From Patescibacteria group bacterium UBA4067 (lineage in GTDB: Bacteria > Patescibacteriota > Minisyncoccia > Minisyncoccales > Minisyncoccaceae), in contig DFZB01000020.1 in assembly GCA_002382025.1 (NCBI GenBank), positions 1,018 through 10,701 on the forward strand: a DNA stretch of 9,684 nt, in the 5' to 3' direction. Every line of letters starts with the position of its first letter. Position 1 is the stretch's first letter. The notes below the pieces were generated by a model. It made no database searches. It was not told where the DNA came from and was given only the letters and a program-made list of their open reading frames with translations. The translations under genes and the position numbers were made by a program. This document shows positions 1 to 6,816 of this stretch, in pieces.

Positions 1-198
1 CCGAGAAATAAAATAAAGACAATTGTGCCAATTGTTGTCTTTTTAACAACAGCGTCTATCCCTGCTTTTGTTTTTATAATTATTTGGTTTTTAATTCAAT
101 TACTATCAATAGGTTCAGCTGATATGATAGCTTATTCTTCCCATATTGGAGGATTTATTGCGGGAGCAATATTGATTAAAAAGTTTAATAAAAAATAA
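1..198 (+). CDS. Rhomboid family intramembrane serine protease, C-terminal fragment (5' end outside window)
   Basis: The frame is open from the first base and ends at TAA 196-198, giving 65 residues. They hold two hydrophobic segments. The first (about residues 8-36) contains IWFLIQL, typical of the penultimate helix region of rhomboids. The second carries SSHIGGFIAG, which matches the rhomboid motif with the catalytic histidine (here His48) followed by GGFxAG. In this family the histidine pairs with a serine in a GxSG motif on an earlier helix, which lies upstream of the window and cannot be checked. The protein would cut substrates within the membrane. Its stop overlaps the comEC start as TAATG, so the two are probably translated in a coupled way. 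The family call rests on the short C-terminal signature only; a catalytically dead relative cannot be excluded. Confidence 0.8.
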   Translation, partial: PRNKIKTIVPIVVFLTTASIPAFVFIIIWFLIQLLSIGSADMIAYSSHIGGFIAGAILIKKFNKK

Positions 199-1613
199 TG
201 GAGATTGATAATTTATTTTTATTTTGTTTAATGTTTATGGGAGGCATTTTTATTGCCTCTTTTTTTAATCTTTGGTTTTTACCATTTTTATTTTTAATTT
301 TTGGGTTAATATTATTTGCTGTTTGGCCAAGATTAATTCTAGGTTTTTGTTTTATTGTTTTGGGATTATCATCTTTTTATTTTCATTTTTATTATTCTGA
401 TTTAAAACAAAATAATCTTATTTTCGACACAGATGTTTCTTTTGTTGGTATTATTTGTAAAGATCCTCAAATGGATTATGACAAGCAAAAAATGGTTATT
501 TGTTTTGATGATAATAAAATTATTGTGTCAACTAATGTTTTTCCCGAATATGATTATGGCGATAAATTGCAAATTAAAGGTAAAATTAAAAAACCGGAAA
601 TGATAGAAGATTTTGATTACGAAGGATATTTATTAAAAGATGGTATTATTGCTTACATGTCTTTTCCTCAAATTAAATTAATAGAAAAAAATCAAGGAAA
701 CTTATTTATGAGTTTAATTTTATCATTTAAAAAAAGAATGAGACAAGAAATTGAAAAACAGTTGACGCTAGACAAGGAAGCAATATTAGAAGCAACAATA
801 TTAGGAGATACAATGAAGATGAGCAATGACTTAAAACAAAAACTTAGTTTAAGTGGATTAAGTCATGCTATTGCTATTTCTGGTGCTCATATTGTTCTTT
901 TTGCAGGAATAATTATCGAGCTGTTGTTTTTAATTGGTTTTTGGCGTAGAGAAGCTCTTATTATATCTATATTTTTTATCTTTTTTTATGTTATATTCGT
1001 TGGTGCTCCTGCTTCTGCTTTAAGATCTGGTTTTATGATTGGATTAATATATTTTTCTCAAATATTAGGAAGAAATACATCTAATTTAAGAATATTATTT
1101 TTAGCTGGTTTAATTATTCTTTTAATTAATCCTTTGTTATTGAAATATGATTTAGGATTTCAGTTATCTTTTCTTGCTACACTGGGGATAATTATAATGG
1201 GTCCTATTTTTAATTATTGGCTCAGGGGAATAAACATTAAATGGGCAAGAGAAGTTTTATCAATGACAATTTCAGCTCAAATTTTTGTTCTTCCAATATT
1301 AGTTATAAATTTTGGATATTTTTCTTTAATTTCTTTGATTTCCAATATTCTAGTTTTTGCTGTTTTGCCATTTATCATGATTTTAGGAATATTGTTTCCT
1401 TTGATTGGTTTATTCTCATTTGTTTTATCTTGGTTATTAGCAATGATTTTATCATTTTTCCTTTCTTATTTAATTTTAATAATAGATTGTTCTGCCAAAG
1501 TGCCCTTTGCTAAATTAGAAATACCGGTTTTATTGTTTTTTATATTATACATTCCAATGATTTTGTTTATTTTATTTCAAAAAAGAAAAAGAGACTTGGA
1601 AATTTTTATTTAA
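198..1613 (+). CDS. comEC: ComEC/Rec2-type DNA uptake channel protein, without metallo-beta-lactamase domain
   Basis: This 471-residue polytopic membrane protein would form the inner-membrane channel that carries single-stranded DNA into the cytoplasm during natural transformation. Residues 5-65 are N-terminal membrane helices. Residues 78-162 form a soluble OB-like domain ending in the family pattern FDYEGYLLKDGI (139-150). Residues 190-460 are the competence domain, with ILGD (201-204), GLSHAIAISGAHI (220-232), PASALRSGFM (271-280) and DLGFQLSFLATLG (318-330). The last helix (about 442-460) is followed by a short basic tail and the stop. Bacillus ComEC is much longer (over 700 residues) because of a C-terminal metallo-beta-lactamase domain; that domain is absent here and is not encoded next door. 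The start at 198 is chosen for its TAATG overlap with the rhomboid gene; no strong Shine-Dalgarno is visible. The family call is firm; transport activity without the nuclease-like domain is inferred. Confidence 0.93.
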   Translation: MEIDNLFLFCLMFMGGIFIASFFNLWFLPFLFLIFGLILFAVWPRLILGFCFIVLGLSSFYFHFYYSDLKQNNLIFDTDVSFVGIICKDPQMDYDKQKMVICFDDNKIIVSTNVFPEYDYGDKLQIKGKIKKPEMIEDFDYEGYLLKDGIIAYMSFPQIKLIEKNQGNLFMSLILSFKKRMRQEIEKQLTLDKEAILEATILGDTMKMSNDLKQKLSLSGLSHAIAISGAHIVLFAGIIIELLFLIGFWRREALIISIFFIFFYVIFVGAPASALRSGFMIGLIYFSQILGRNTSNLRILFLAGLIILLINPLLLKYDLGFQLSFLATLGIIIMGPIFNYWLRGINIKWAREVLSMTISAQIFVLPILVINFGYFSLISLISNILVFAVLPFIMILGILFPLIGLFSFVLSWLLAMILSFFLSYLILIIDCSAKVPFAKLEIPVLLFFILYIPMILFILFQKRKRDLEIFI

Positions 1614-1624
1614 AATGATATAAT
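1596..1624 (+). promoter_or_regulatory. Extended -10 promoter for the GT-B-like gene, probably giving a leaderless mRNA
   Basis: TTGGAA at 1596-1601 (4 of 6 to the -35 consensus) is followed by a 17-base spacer ending in TG-A (1616-1618) and a perfect TATAAT at 1619-1624. The extended -10 TGnTATAAT is therefore exact. Six bases separate it from the ATG at 1631, so a normal start point 7 bases after the -10 box falls on the A of the ATG. No Shine-Dalgarno sequence fits in the 17-base gap after comEC. The high AT content raises the chance of random -10 matches, but the complete set with correct spacing in this gap argues for a real promoter. Confidence 0.65.
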
Positions 1625-1630
1625 TTACAC

Positions 1631-2920
1631 ATGAGTAAAAAATCATGGATTATATCAATCAATATGGGTTATGGCCATCAAAGAACTGCTTATGCTTTAA
1701 GGGATTTGGCCACAAGAAAAAAAATCATTAATGCTAATGATTATAAAGATATTCCTGAAAAAGACAGAATTATTTGGGAAAGCTCAAGAAAGTTTTACGA
1801 ATTTATTTCTAGGTTTAAAAAAGCACTAATAATAGGAAACTTTGTATTTTCATTGTTTGATAAAACTCAAAAAATCAATGATTTTTATCCCAAGAAAGAT
1901 GAATCAGCTTGTGGTTTTAATCACAGGGGTATTTATTCTCTTTTTAAAAAGGGCTGGGGTAAAGATTTAATAAAAAGGCTTTCTTCTAAAGACAAAAAAC
2001 CATTTGTTTCAACTTTTTTTACACCAGCTTTTATGGCAGAAGAATTAAAGTATTCAGGAAAGATTTATTGTGTTGTTTGTGACGCAGACATTGCCAGAAG
2101 TTGGGCGCCATTAAAACCAAAAAAGAGTAGTATAAAATATTTTGCTCCCAATAAAAGAACAGTTGATAGATTAAGATTGTACGGAGTTAAAAAAGAAAAT
2201 ATCTTTTTAACTGGTTATCCTTTGCCAATGGAAAACATTGGAAAAAAGAAAGAAATTTTAAAAGAAGATCTAAAGAAAAGAATTATTAATTTAGATCCTT
2301 TGGGAAACTATAAAAAACATTATGGGGGATTGCTTCATGAAAAATTAGGAGAACTTCCTGATAAATCAGACCATCCTTTAACCATTATGTTCCCTGTGGG
2401 TGGAGCAGGAACACAAAAAGAAACAGGCATAGAATTTTTAAAACAATTAAGAAACAATGTGGTTAATAAAGAAATAAAGATAATATTAGTTGCTGGAGTT
2501 AAGGAAAACATTAAAGAATATTTTGAAAAAGAAATCGAAAAGTTAAAAATAAGTAAATTTGTTAAAGAAACAAAATTAGTGGATATTATTTACGAAAAAG
2601 ATTTTGGAAAATATTACGATGCTTTTAATAAAGCTTTAAGAAAAACAGATATTTTGTGGACCAAGCCAAGTGAACTATCTTTTTATTCAGCCCTGGGCTT
2701 GCCAATTATTATTGCTCCAACTGTTGGTTCGCAAGAAGATTTTAATAGGGCATGGCTTTTAAGAAATGGATTTGGTATAGAACAAGAAAACATTAACTCT
2801 GTTAAAGAATGGTTTTTTGATTTATTGAGAGATGGACAATTAGCTGAAATTGCCATGGAGGGCTTTGTTGAGGGAGAACAAATGGGGACATTAAAAATTA
2901 AAGAAATAATTGAAAAATGA
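1631..2920 (+). CDS. GT-B-like glycosyltransferase (MurG / MGDG-synthase-like), function unknown
   Basis: This 429-residue protein is probably cytoplasmic: it has no signal peptide or clear membrane segment. The layout resembles GT-B transferases such as MurG or monogalactosyldiacylglycerol synthase. The N-terminal half opens with a glycine loop NMGYGHQRTA (11-20), carries CVVCDADIARSWAP (147-160) and ends with LTGYPLP (193-199), a pattern often found at the end of the first Rossmann domain. The C-terminal half begins with MFPVGGAGTQ (253-262) and has a likely nucleotide-sugar region, PSELSFYSALGLPIIIAP (346-363) followed by SQEDFN (367-372), like the donor-binding stretch of the superfamily. 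Donor and acceptor are not shown by the sequence; a lipid or peptidoglycan precursor acceptor is a guess. It has its own promoter and overlaps the next transporter gene by ATGA. The fold call is moderate, and this may be an uncharacterised family within the superfamily. Confidence 0.6.
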   Translation: MSKKSWIISINMGYGHQRTAYALRDLATRKKIINANDYKDIPEKDRIIWESSRKFYEFISRFKKALIIGNFVFSLFDKTQKINDFYPKKDESACGFNHRGIYSLFKKGWGKDLIKRLSSKDKKPFVSTFFTPAFMAEELKYSGKIYCVVCDADIARSWAPLKPKKSSIKYFAPNKRTVDRLRLYGVKKENIFLTGYPLPMENIGKKKEILKEDLKKRIINLDPLGNYKKHYGGLLHEKLGELPDKSDHPLTIMFPVGGAGTQKETGIEFLKQLRNNVVNKEIKIILVAGVKENIKEYFEKEIEKLKISKFVKETKLVDIIYEKDFGKYYDAFNKALRKTDILWTKPSELSFYSALGLPIIIAPTVGSQEDFNRAWLLRNGFGIEQENINSVKEWFFDLLRDGQLAEIAMEGFVEGEQMGTLKIKEIIEK

Positions 2921-3843
2921 TTTGGTTAATTGTCGCAATCCTTGCTTATCTTTTTTTTGCCCTAGCTTCTTTGGGAGATAAAATAGTTTTAAAAAAAACA
3001 CCAAAGCCAAAACTTTATGCTTTTTATGTTAGTTTTTTAAGTTTTTTGGTTTTATTGGCTCTTCCTTTTGTTGATCTTAATTATCCAATCAAAGATGTAT
3101 TTTTTTGGGCTTTTCTTGATGCTATTGTTTATGTTTGGGGTCTTTATATTATTTTTTGTGCTCTTGAAAGATATGAAGTTTCAAGGGTGATACCGACAAC
3201 TGGCGCAGTCCAACCAATTTTTATATTTTTAATAGCTTTAATTGTTTGGCCTAGTGCTTCATTAGTTTTAGATCAAGCAAGTTTGATTGCTTTCTTTTTA
3301 CTTTTGCTGGGAGGAATAATGATTAGTGCTGAAAAAAACTATGTTGTTACTAGAGACAGTGTTGGTCTTTCATTTTTTGCAGCCTTTCTTTTTTCTTTAG
3401 ATTTTATTTTTCAAAAATTTGTTTTTCTAAAAACAGATTTAATTTCAGGATTTATTTTAATAAGATTATTTGTAGTGTTTGTTTCTTTGTTTTTTCTTTT
3501 TGACAAAGAAGTTAGAAGCGGTATTTTGAAAAAAGAAGGAAAAGGAGAAACTGGTATTATTTTTCTTCTAGCTCAAGCTTCAGGAGGGTTGGCTACTGTT
3601 TTTCAAAGCTGGGCTATTGTTTTAGTTCCTGTTGGATATTTAGCAATAGTTAATGCTTTAAGAGGAGTGCAATATGTTTTTCTTTTTATTCTAACAACAT
3701 TATTTTCTTTTTATTTACCAAGATATTTAAAAGAAAAAGCATCTAAAAAAATATTAATTCAGAAAATAATTGCGGTTATAATAATTATTATTGGTTTGTT
3801 TATCTTAATTAAATATGGCAACTACATGTCTATTGATTTTTGA
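2917..3843 (+). CDS. EamA/DMT-family transporter, ten membrane segments
   Basis: This 308-residue, strongly hydrophobic protein has about ten transmembrane helices (roughly 1-18, 34-52, 63-82, 90-110, 121-137, 148-168, 174-195, 213-232, 240-266, 280-299). They form two five-helix halves, as in EamA-domain members of the drug/metabolite transporter superfamily. The end of the first half carries ALERYEVSRVIPTTGAVQPIF (82-102, written here in two parts: ALERYEVSRV and IPTTGAVQPIF). The matching stretch of the second half includes VGYLAIVNALRGVQYVF (239-255). These ALxxxxxxxVxP-type stretches near helices 3-4 and 8-9 are typical of the superfamily. The substrate is not indicated; DMT proteins export amino acids, nucleotide sugars and other metabolites. 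The ATGA overlap with the upstream transferase implies coupled translation and perhaps a shared pathway, such as moving a sugar donor or product. The family call is strong, the substrate unknown. Confidence 0.85.
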   Translation: MIWLIVAILAYLFFALASLGDKIVLKKTPKPKLYAFYVSFLSFLVLLALPFVDLNYPIKDVFFWAFLDAIVYVWGLYIIFCALERYEVSRVIPTTGAVQPIFIFLIALIVWPSASLVLDQASLIAFFLLLLGGIMISAEKNYVVTRDSVGLSFFAAFLFSLDFIFQKFVFLKTDLISGFILIRLFVVFVSLFFLFDKEVRSGILKKEGKGETGIIFLLAQASGGLATVFQSWAIVLVPVGYLAIVNALRGVQYVFLFILTTLFSFYLPRYLKEKASKKILIQKIIAVIIIIIGLFILIKYGNYMSIDF

Positions 3844-3861
3844 TTTTTTTAGTGTAATATA
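3833..3861 (+). promoter_or_regulatory. Possible promoter before the glycosidase-like gene, leaderless layout
   Basis: TTGATT at 3833-3838 (4 of 6 to -35) lies 17 bases before AATATA at 3856-3861, which is preceded by TG at 3853-3854. Six bases then separate this weak -10 from the ATG at 3868. An overlapping TATACT at 3860-3865 (5 of 6) is an alternative but would place the start inside the gene. The -10 match is poor. The main support is that the distances (-35, TG, -10, ATG) equal those of the strong promoter at 1596-1624, and that this is the longest gap in the window (24 bases) with no Shine-Dalgarno. Confidence 0.35.
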
Positions 3862-3867
3862 TACTTA

Positions 3868-4854
3868 ATGAAACCAATAATTAAAAACACGTTACTCTTA
3901 ATGCTTTTGTTTTTTTTATTAGTTTTTGCCTATTTTTTTATTGGTTTTTCTAGCCCTAAAGAAGATGTTTCCTGGGGAATCAATTATTCTGTTAAGCAAG
4001 TTGATTTTTTGGAGCTTGACCCCAACCAAGCATATTTAGCTCTTTTAGATGATTTAAAAGTAAGAAATATTAAAATTTCAGTTCATTGGGATTTAATTGA
4101 AAAACAAAGCAATAGTTTTGATTTTTCTGATTTGGATTGGCAAATACAAGAAGCTGAAAAAAGAGGAGTAGATATTGTTTTAGCAATTGGAATGAAAACT
4201 CCTCGCTGGCCAGAATGTCATGTGCCAAATTGGGCAATGAACATGAATAAAAAAGATCAACAAGATAGAATATTAAGAATGTTATCAGTGGTTGTTAATA
4301 GATACAAGGATTCAAGTTCTTTAATTGCCTGGCAAGTAGAAAATGAAGTATTTCTTAATTTTGGAGCATGTCCTTGGTCAGATGCGAGTTTTTTAAAAAA
4401 AGAAGTAGAATTTGTTAAAAAAATAGACAACAAACCAATAATAATTACTGAGAGTGGAGAGCTTTCTTTGTGGTTAAGGTCTGGATTAATAGGTGATATT
4501 ATAGGAGTAACAACTTATAGAAAGGTTTGGCAAGAGCAATTTAAATATTATTTATCTTATCATTTTCCACCAATATTTTATGAAAGAAGGGCTAATTTAT
4601 TAAGTCTTTTTGGGAAAAAAGTAATTGGTACTGAACTTCAAGCAGAACCTTGGTGCAAGCAATCAATAATTAATGCTTCAATTGATGAACAAATGACAAC
4701 AATGAGTTTGAATGATTTTAGGGAAAATATTAGTTTTGCAAGAAAAACAGGAATAGATACTTTTTATTTCTGGGGAGCTGAATGGTGGTATTGGATGAAA
4801 GAAAAGCAAAATCATCCTGAATATTGGGAAGAAGCAAGATATTTATTTCAATAA
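3868..4854 (+). CDS. Membrane-anchored glycoside hydrolase-like protein, GH-A clan (cellulase-like)
   Basis: This 328-residue protein starts with a basic N-terminus and one hydrophobic helix (about 7-27). It acts as signal anchor or uncleaved signal peptide and places the rest outside the membrane. Residues 34-325 look like a (beta/alpha)8 barrel of the GH-A clan. An early strand carries NIKISVHWDLIE (67-78), strand 4 ends in WQVENE with Asn159-Glu160 as likely acid/base, and strand 7 carries GTELQAEPW (254-262) with Glu256 as likely nucleophile. The last strand is rich in tryptophan (FYFWGAEWWYWM, 299-310), as expected for a sugar-binding cleft. Retaining glycosidase chemistry follows from clan membership; the substrate cannot be told. 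The neighbours (two glycosyltransferases and a transporter) suggest work on the cell's own surface glycan or on host glycans. The next gene begins one base after its stop. Confidence 0.78.
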   Translation: MKPIIKNTLLLMLLFFLLVFAYFFIGFSSPKEDVSWGINYSVKQVDFLELDPNQAYLALLDDLKVRNIKISVHWDLIEKQSNSFDFSDLDWQIQEAEKRGVDIVLAIGMKTPRWPECHVPNWAMNMNKKDQQDRILRMLSVVVNRYKDSSSLIAWQVENEVFLNFGACPWSDASFLKKEVEFVKKIDNKPIIITESGELSLWLRSGLIGDIIGVTTYRKVWQEQFKYYLSYHFPPIFYERRANLLSLFGKKVIGTELQAEPWCKQSIINASIDEQMTTMSLNDFRENISFARKTGIDTFYFWGAEWWYWMKEKQNHPEYWEEARYLFQ

Positions 4855-4855
4855 T

Positions 4856-5569
4856 ATGCTAAGCATAATTATTCCAACATTAAATGAAGAAAAGAATTTA
4901 TCAGTGATTCTTTCTTGTATAAATAAAGAAAAAATTAAAGATTTAGAAATCATAATAGCTGACGCAGGATCAAAGGATAAAACCATTGAAATTGCTAAGA
5001 GCTTTAATTGTGTAGTAACAGGTGGAGGATTGCCTGCCAAAGGAAGAAACAAAGGAGCAAAGATTGCCAAAGGAGACACATTTTTATTCTTAGATGCGGA
5101 CTTGAAATTATCTAAAAATTTTGTTAAAAAATCTTTAAAGTGTTTTTTAAAAGAAAAATTATCAATAGCTTCTTTTCCCATTTATCCTCAAAAAAATAAT
5201 ATTTATTTAAACCCTTTTACTTTAAATTTATTATATAATTATCCTCAAAGGTTACTAGAAAGAATTTTTCCTTTAGGAGCAATGGGTATAATGGTTAAAA
5301 AAGATGTTTTTGAAAAAGTAGGAGGATTTGATGAGACAATAAAATTATCAGAAGATCATTGTTTTGTTCAGGATTGTTCCAAGATTGGAAAGTTTGGAAC
5401 GCTTGAGTGTTCAAATATATACATGCCAATAAGAAGATTTGAAAGAGATGGATATTTTAGAACAGGAATAAAATATCTTTTATGCACATTACACATGATT
5501 TTTATTGGCCCTGTTAGGTCGGACATATTAAAATATACTTTTGATTACGAAGATAATAAAAAGAAATAA
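4856..5569 (+). CDS. Family 2 (GT-A fold) glycosyltransferase
   Basis: This 237-residue protein opens with the family 2 signature MLSIIIPTLNEEKNL. It continues with EIIIADAGSKDKT (Asp36, nucleotide binding) and FLDADLKL with the metal-binding DAD at 80-82. The acceptor side carries GAMGIMVKKDVFEKVGGFDE (141-160) and SEDHCF (165-170), whose Glu-Asp matches the usual ED catalytic-base motif. It therefore should use a nucleotide-diphospho-sugar and divalent metal in the cytoplasm. A hydrophobic stretch near 207-220 may touch the membrane, which would fit a lipid-linked acceptor. The start ATG is one base after the TAA of the glycosidase-like gene (TAATATG), with no Shine-Dalgarno in range, so stop-start coupling is likely. 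Sugar and acceptor are not determined; a role in surface polysaccharide or glycolipid synthesis is inferred from context. Confidence 0.88.
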   Translation: MLSIIIPTLNEEKNLSVILSCINKEKIKDLEIIIADAGSKDKTIEIAKSFNCVVTGGGLPAKGRNKGAKIAKGDTFLFLDADLKLSKNFVKKSLKCFLKEKLSIASFPIYPQKNNIYLNPFTLNLLYNYPQRLLERIFPLGAMGIMVKKDVFEKVGGFDETIKLSEDHCFVQDCSKIGKFGTLECSNIYMPIRRFERDGYFRTGIKYLLCTLHMIFIGPVRSDILKYTFDYEDNKKK

Positions 5570-5570
5570 T

Positions 5571-6815
5571 ATGACCATGTATCAATTACCAGAATTTAAT
5601 CCAGAAAAATTACAAAAACCAGAAATTAAAAAAATGCTTAAAGAGGGAAGAAAGGCAAATTTTTCTATTCTAATATTTTTTATCTTAGGAGTAATAGTAG
5701 GATTATTTTTTACTTTTTACCTATATTCTGATTTAAGACAAGAAATATTAAAAGCAGGTGTTTCTTTAAGTAATGAGCAAAAAGTAATAGAATATCATGA
5801 ATATATTCCACAAACAACAGAAGAAGAAAGGGTTATTAATGTAGTTAAAGAAGCAACCCCTGCTGTTGTCAGTATTGTTATAACCAAGGAAGTTACGGTT
5901 TATTCTGATTACGGATTGTTTTTTAGAATTCCCCAAGGAACAGAAAAAAGACAAGTAGGAGCAGGTAGTGGATTTATTGTTTCTTCTGATGGAATGATTT
6001 TAACCAACAAGCATGTTGTTGAAGATGAAAAAGCAGAATACACAATAATAACTAATGACGATAAAGAATATCCAGTTAAAATTTTAGCCAGAGACCCAGT
6101 TCAAGATATAGCAATTTTAAAAATTGAAAGTAATGTTAATACATTTCCTACGCTAAGATTAGGCAAAGTATCAAGCATTCAGATTGGACAAACAGCTATT
6201 GCTATTGGTAATGCTTTGGGACAATTTCAAAACACTGTTTCAGTAGGAGTCATTTCTGGTCTAGGCAGAACAGTTACTGCTTCAAGTGGCACAACCACAG
6301 AAAGATTGGAAGACATTATTCAAACAGATGCTGCTATTAACCCAGGTAATTCTGGTGGACCATTATTAAACTTAATGGGAGAGGTTATTGGTATAAATAC
6401 TGCGGTAGCTGCTTCGGGTGAAAACATTGGGTTTGCAATTCCTATTGATAAAGCAATCAGGGGTATCGAACAAATTAAAAGCACGGGAAAGATCTCTTAT
6501 CCTTTTTTAGGTATAAGATATGTTTTGATTGATGAAAGCGTTGCAAAAAGATTAGAGTTACCCGTTTCTTATGGAGTTCTAATTACTAAAGGAGAAACCA
6601 TAAATGAAAAAGCTATTACTCCTGATTCACCAGCCCAAAAAGCAGGACTACAAGAAAACGATATTATTCTTGAAATGAACGGACAATTAATTAATAAGAA
6701 TAATTCTTTAGCAAGTTTAATATCAAAACATAATCCAGGAGATACGGTTTCTTTAAAAATATTAAGAAATGGAACAGAATTATTAAAGAATGTTGTTTTG
6801 GGAGAATGGAAATAA
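5571..6815 (+). CDS. htrA: HtrA/DegP-type serine protease, membrane-anchored, with one PDZ domain
   Basis: The 414-residue product has a cytoplasmic N-terminus, one transmembrane helix (about 31-51), a short linker, a trypsin-like domain (about 88-300) and one PDZ domain (about 310-410). The catalytic triad is complete: His148 in LTNKHVV, Asp179 in DPVQDIAIL and Ser261 in NPGNSGGPL. The oxyanion and substrate regions (GAGSGFIV, AIGNALGQF, IGFAIPID) are also normal. It would degrade or refold damaged proteins outside the membrane. The second PDZ domain of E. coli DegP is absent, as in DegS-like and many Gram-positive HtrA proteins. The start at ATG 5571 is one base after the TAA of the glycosyltransferase gene. 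An in-frame TTG at 5541 would add ten residues and overlap that gene, and is less likely. Its stop is one base before dnaG, a TAATATG junction again. Confidence 0.94.
   Translation: MTMYQLPEFNPEKLQKPEIKKMLKEGRKANFSILIFFILGVIVGLFFTFYLYSDLRQEILKAGVSLSNEQKVIEYHEYIPQTTEEERVINVVKEATPAVVSIVITKEVTVYSDYGLFFRIPQGTEKRQVGAGSGFIVSSDGMILTNKHVVEDEKAEYTIITNDDKEYPVKILARDPVQDIAILKIESNVNTFPTLRLGKVSSIQIGQTAIAIGNALGQFQNTVSVGVISGLGRTVTASSGTTTERLEDIIQTDAAINPGNSGGPLLNLMGEVIGINTAVAASGENIGFAIPIDKAIRGIEQIKSTGKISYPFLGIRYVLIDESVAKRLELPVSYGVLITKGETINEKAITPDSPAQKAGLQENDIILEMNGQLINKNNSLASLISKHNPGDTVSLKILRNGTELLKNVVLGEWK
6800..6804 (+). promoter_or_regulatory. Shine-Dalgarno-like GGGAG before dnaG
   Basis: GGGAG ends 12 bases before the dnaG ATG at 6817, a somewhat long spacing; a shorter GGA lies at 6808-6810. 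It sits within the last codons of htrA. It is the clearest purine-rich ribosome-binding candidate at any start in this window, and supports 6817 over the in-frame ATG at 6790, which lies deeper in htrA. Confidence 0.4.
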
Positions 6816-6816
6816 T

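Noticed and set aside
15..42. Inverted repeat around two CAATTG palindromes near the window start
   Set aside because: It lies in the rhomboid coding sequence, pairs only with a bulge, and has no downstream T-run or adjacent gene start.
1241..1513. Plus-strand 90-codon frame inside comEC
   Set aside because: Composed mainly of Phe, Ile, Ser and Cys as expected for an out-of-frame reading of AT-rich membrane helix codons; no start signal.
3844..3867. T-rich run after the EamA stop as a rho-independent terminator
   Set aside because: No GC-containing stem precedes the T-run.
4855..4867. Small hairpin (TATGC / GCATA) covering the ATG of the family 2 glycosyltransferase
   Set aside because: Only five mostly A-T pairs with a three-base loop; too weak to call regulatory.
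4843..5181. Minus-strand open frame of 112 codons opposite the family 2 glycosyltransferase
   Set aside because: The plus-strand gene has a full set of conserved motifs here; the antisense product resembles nothing and has no ribosome-binding site.
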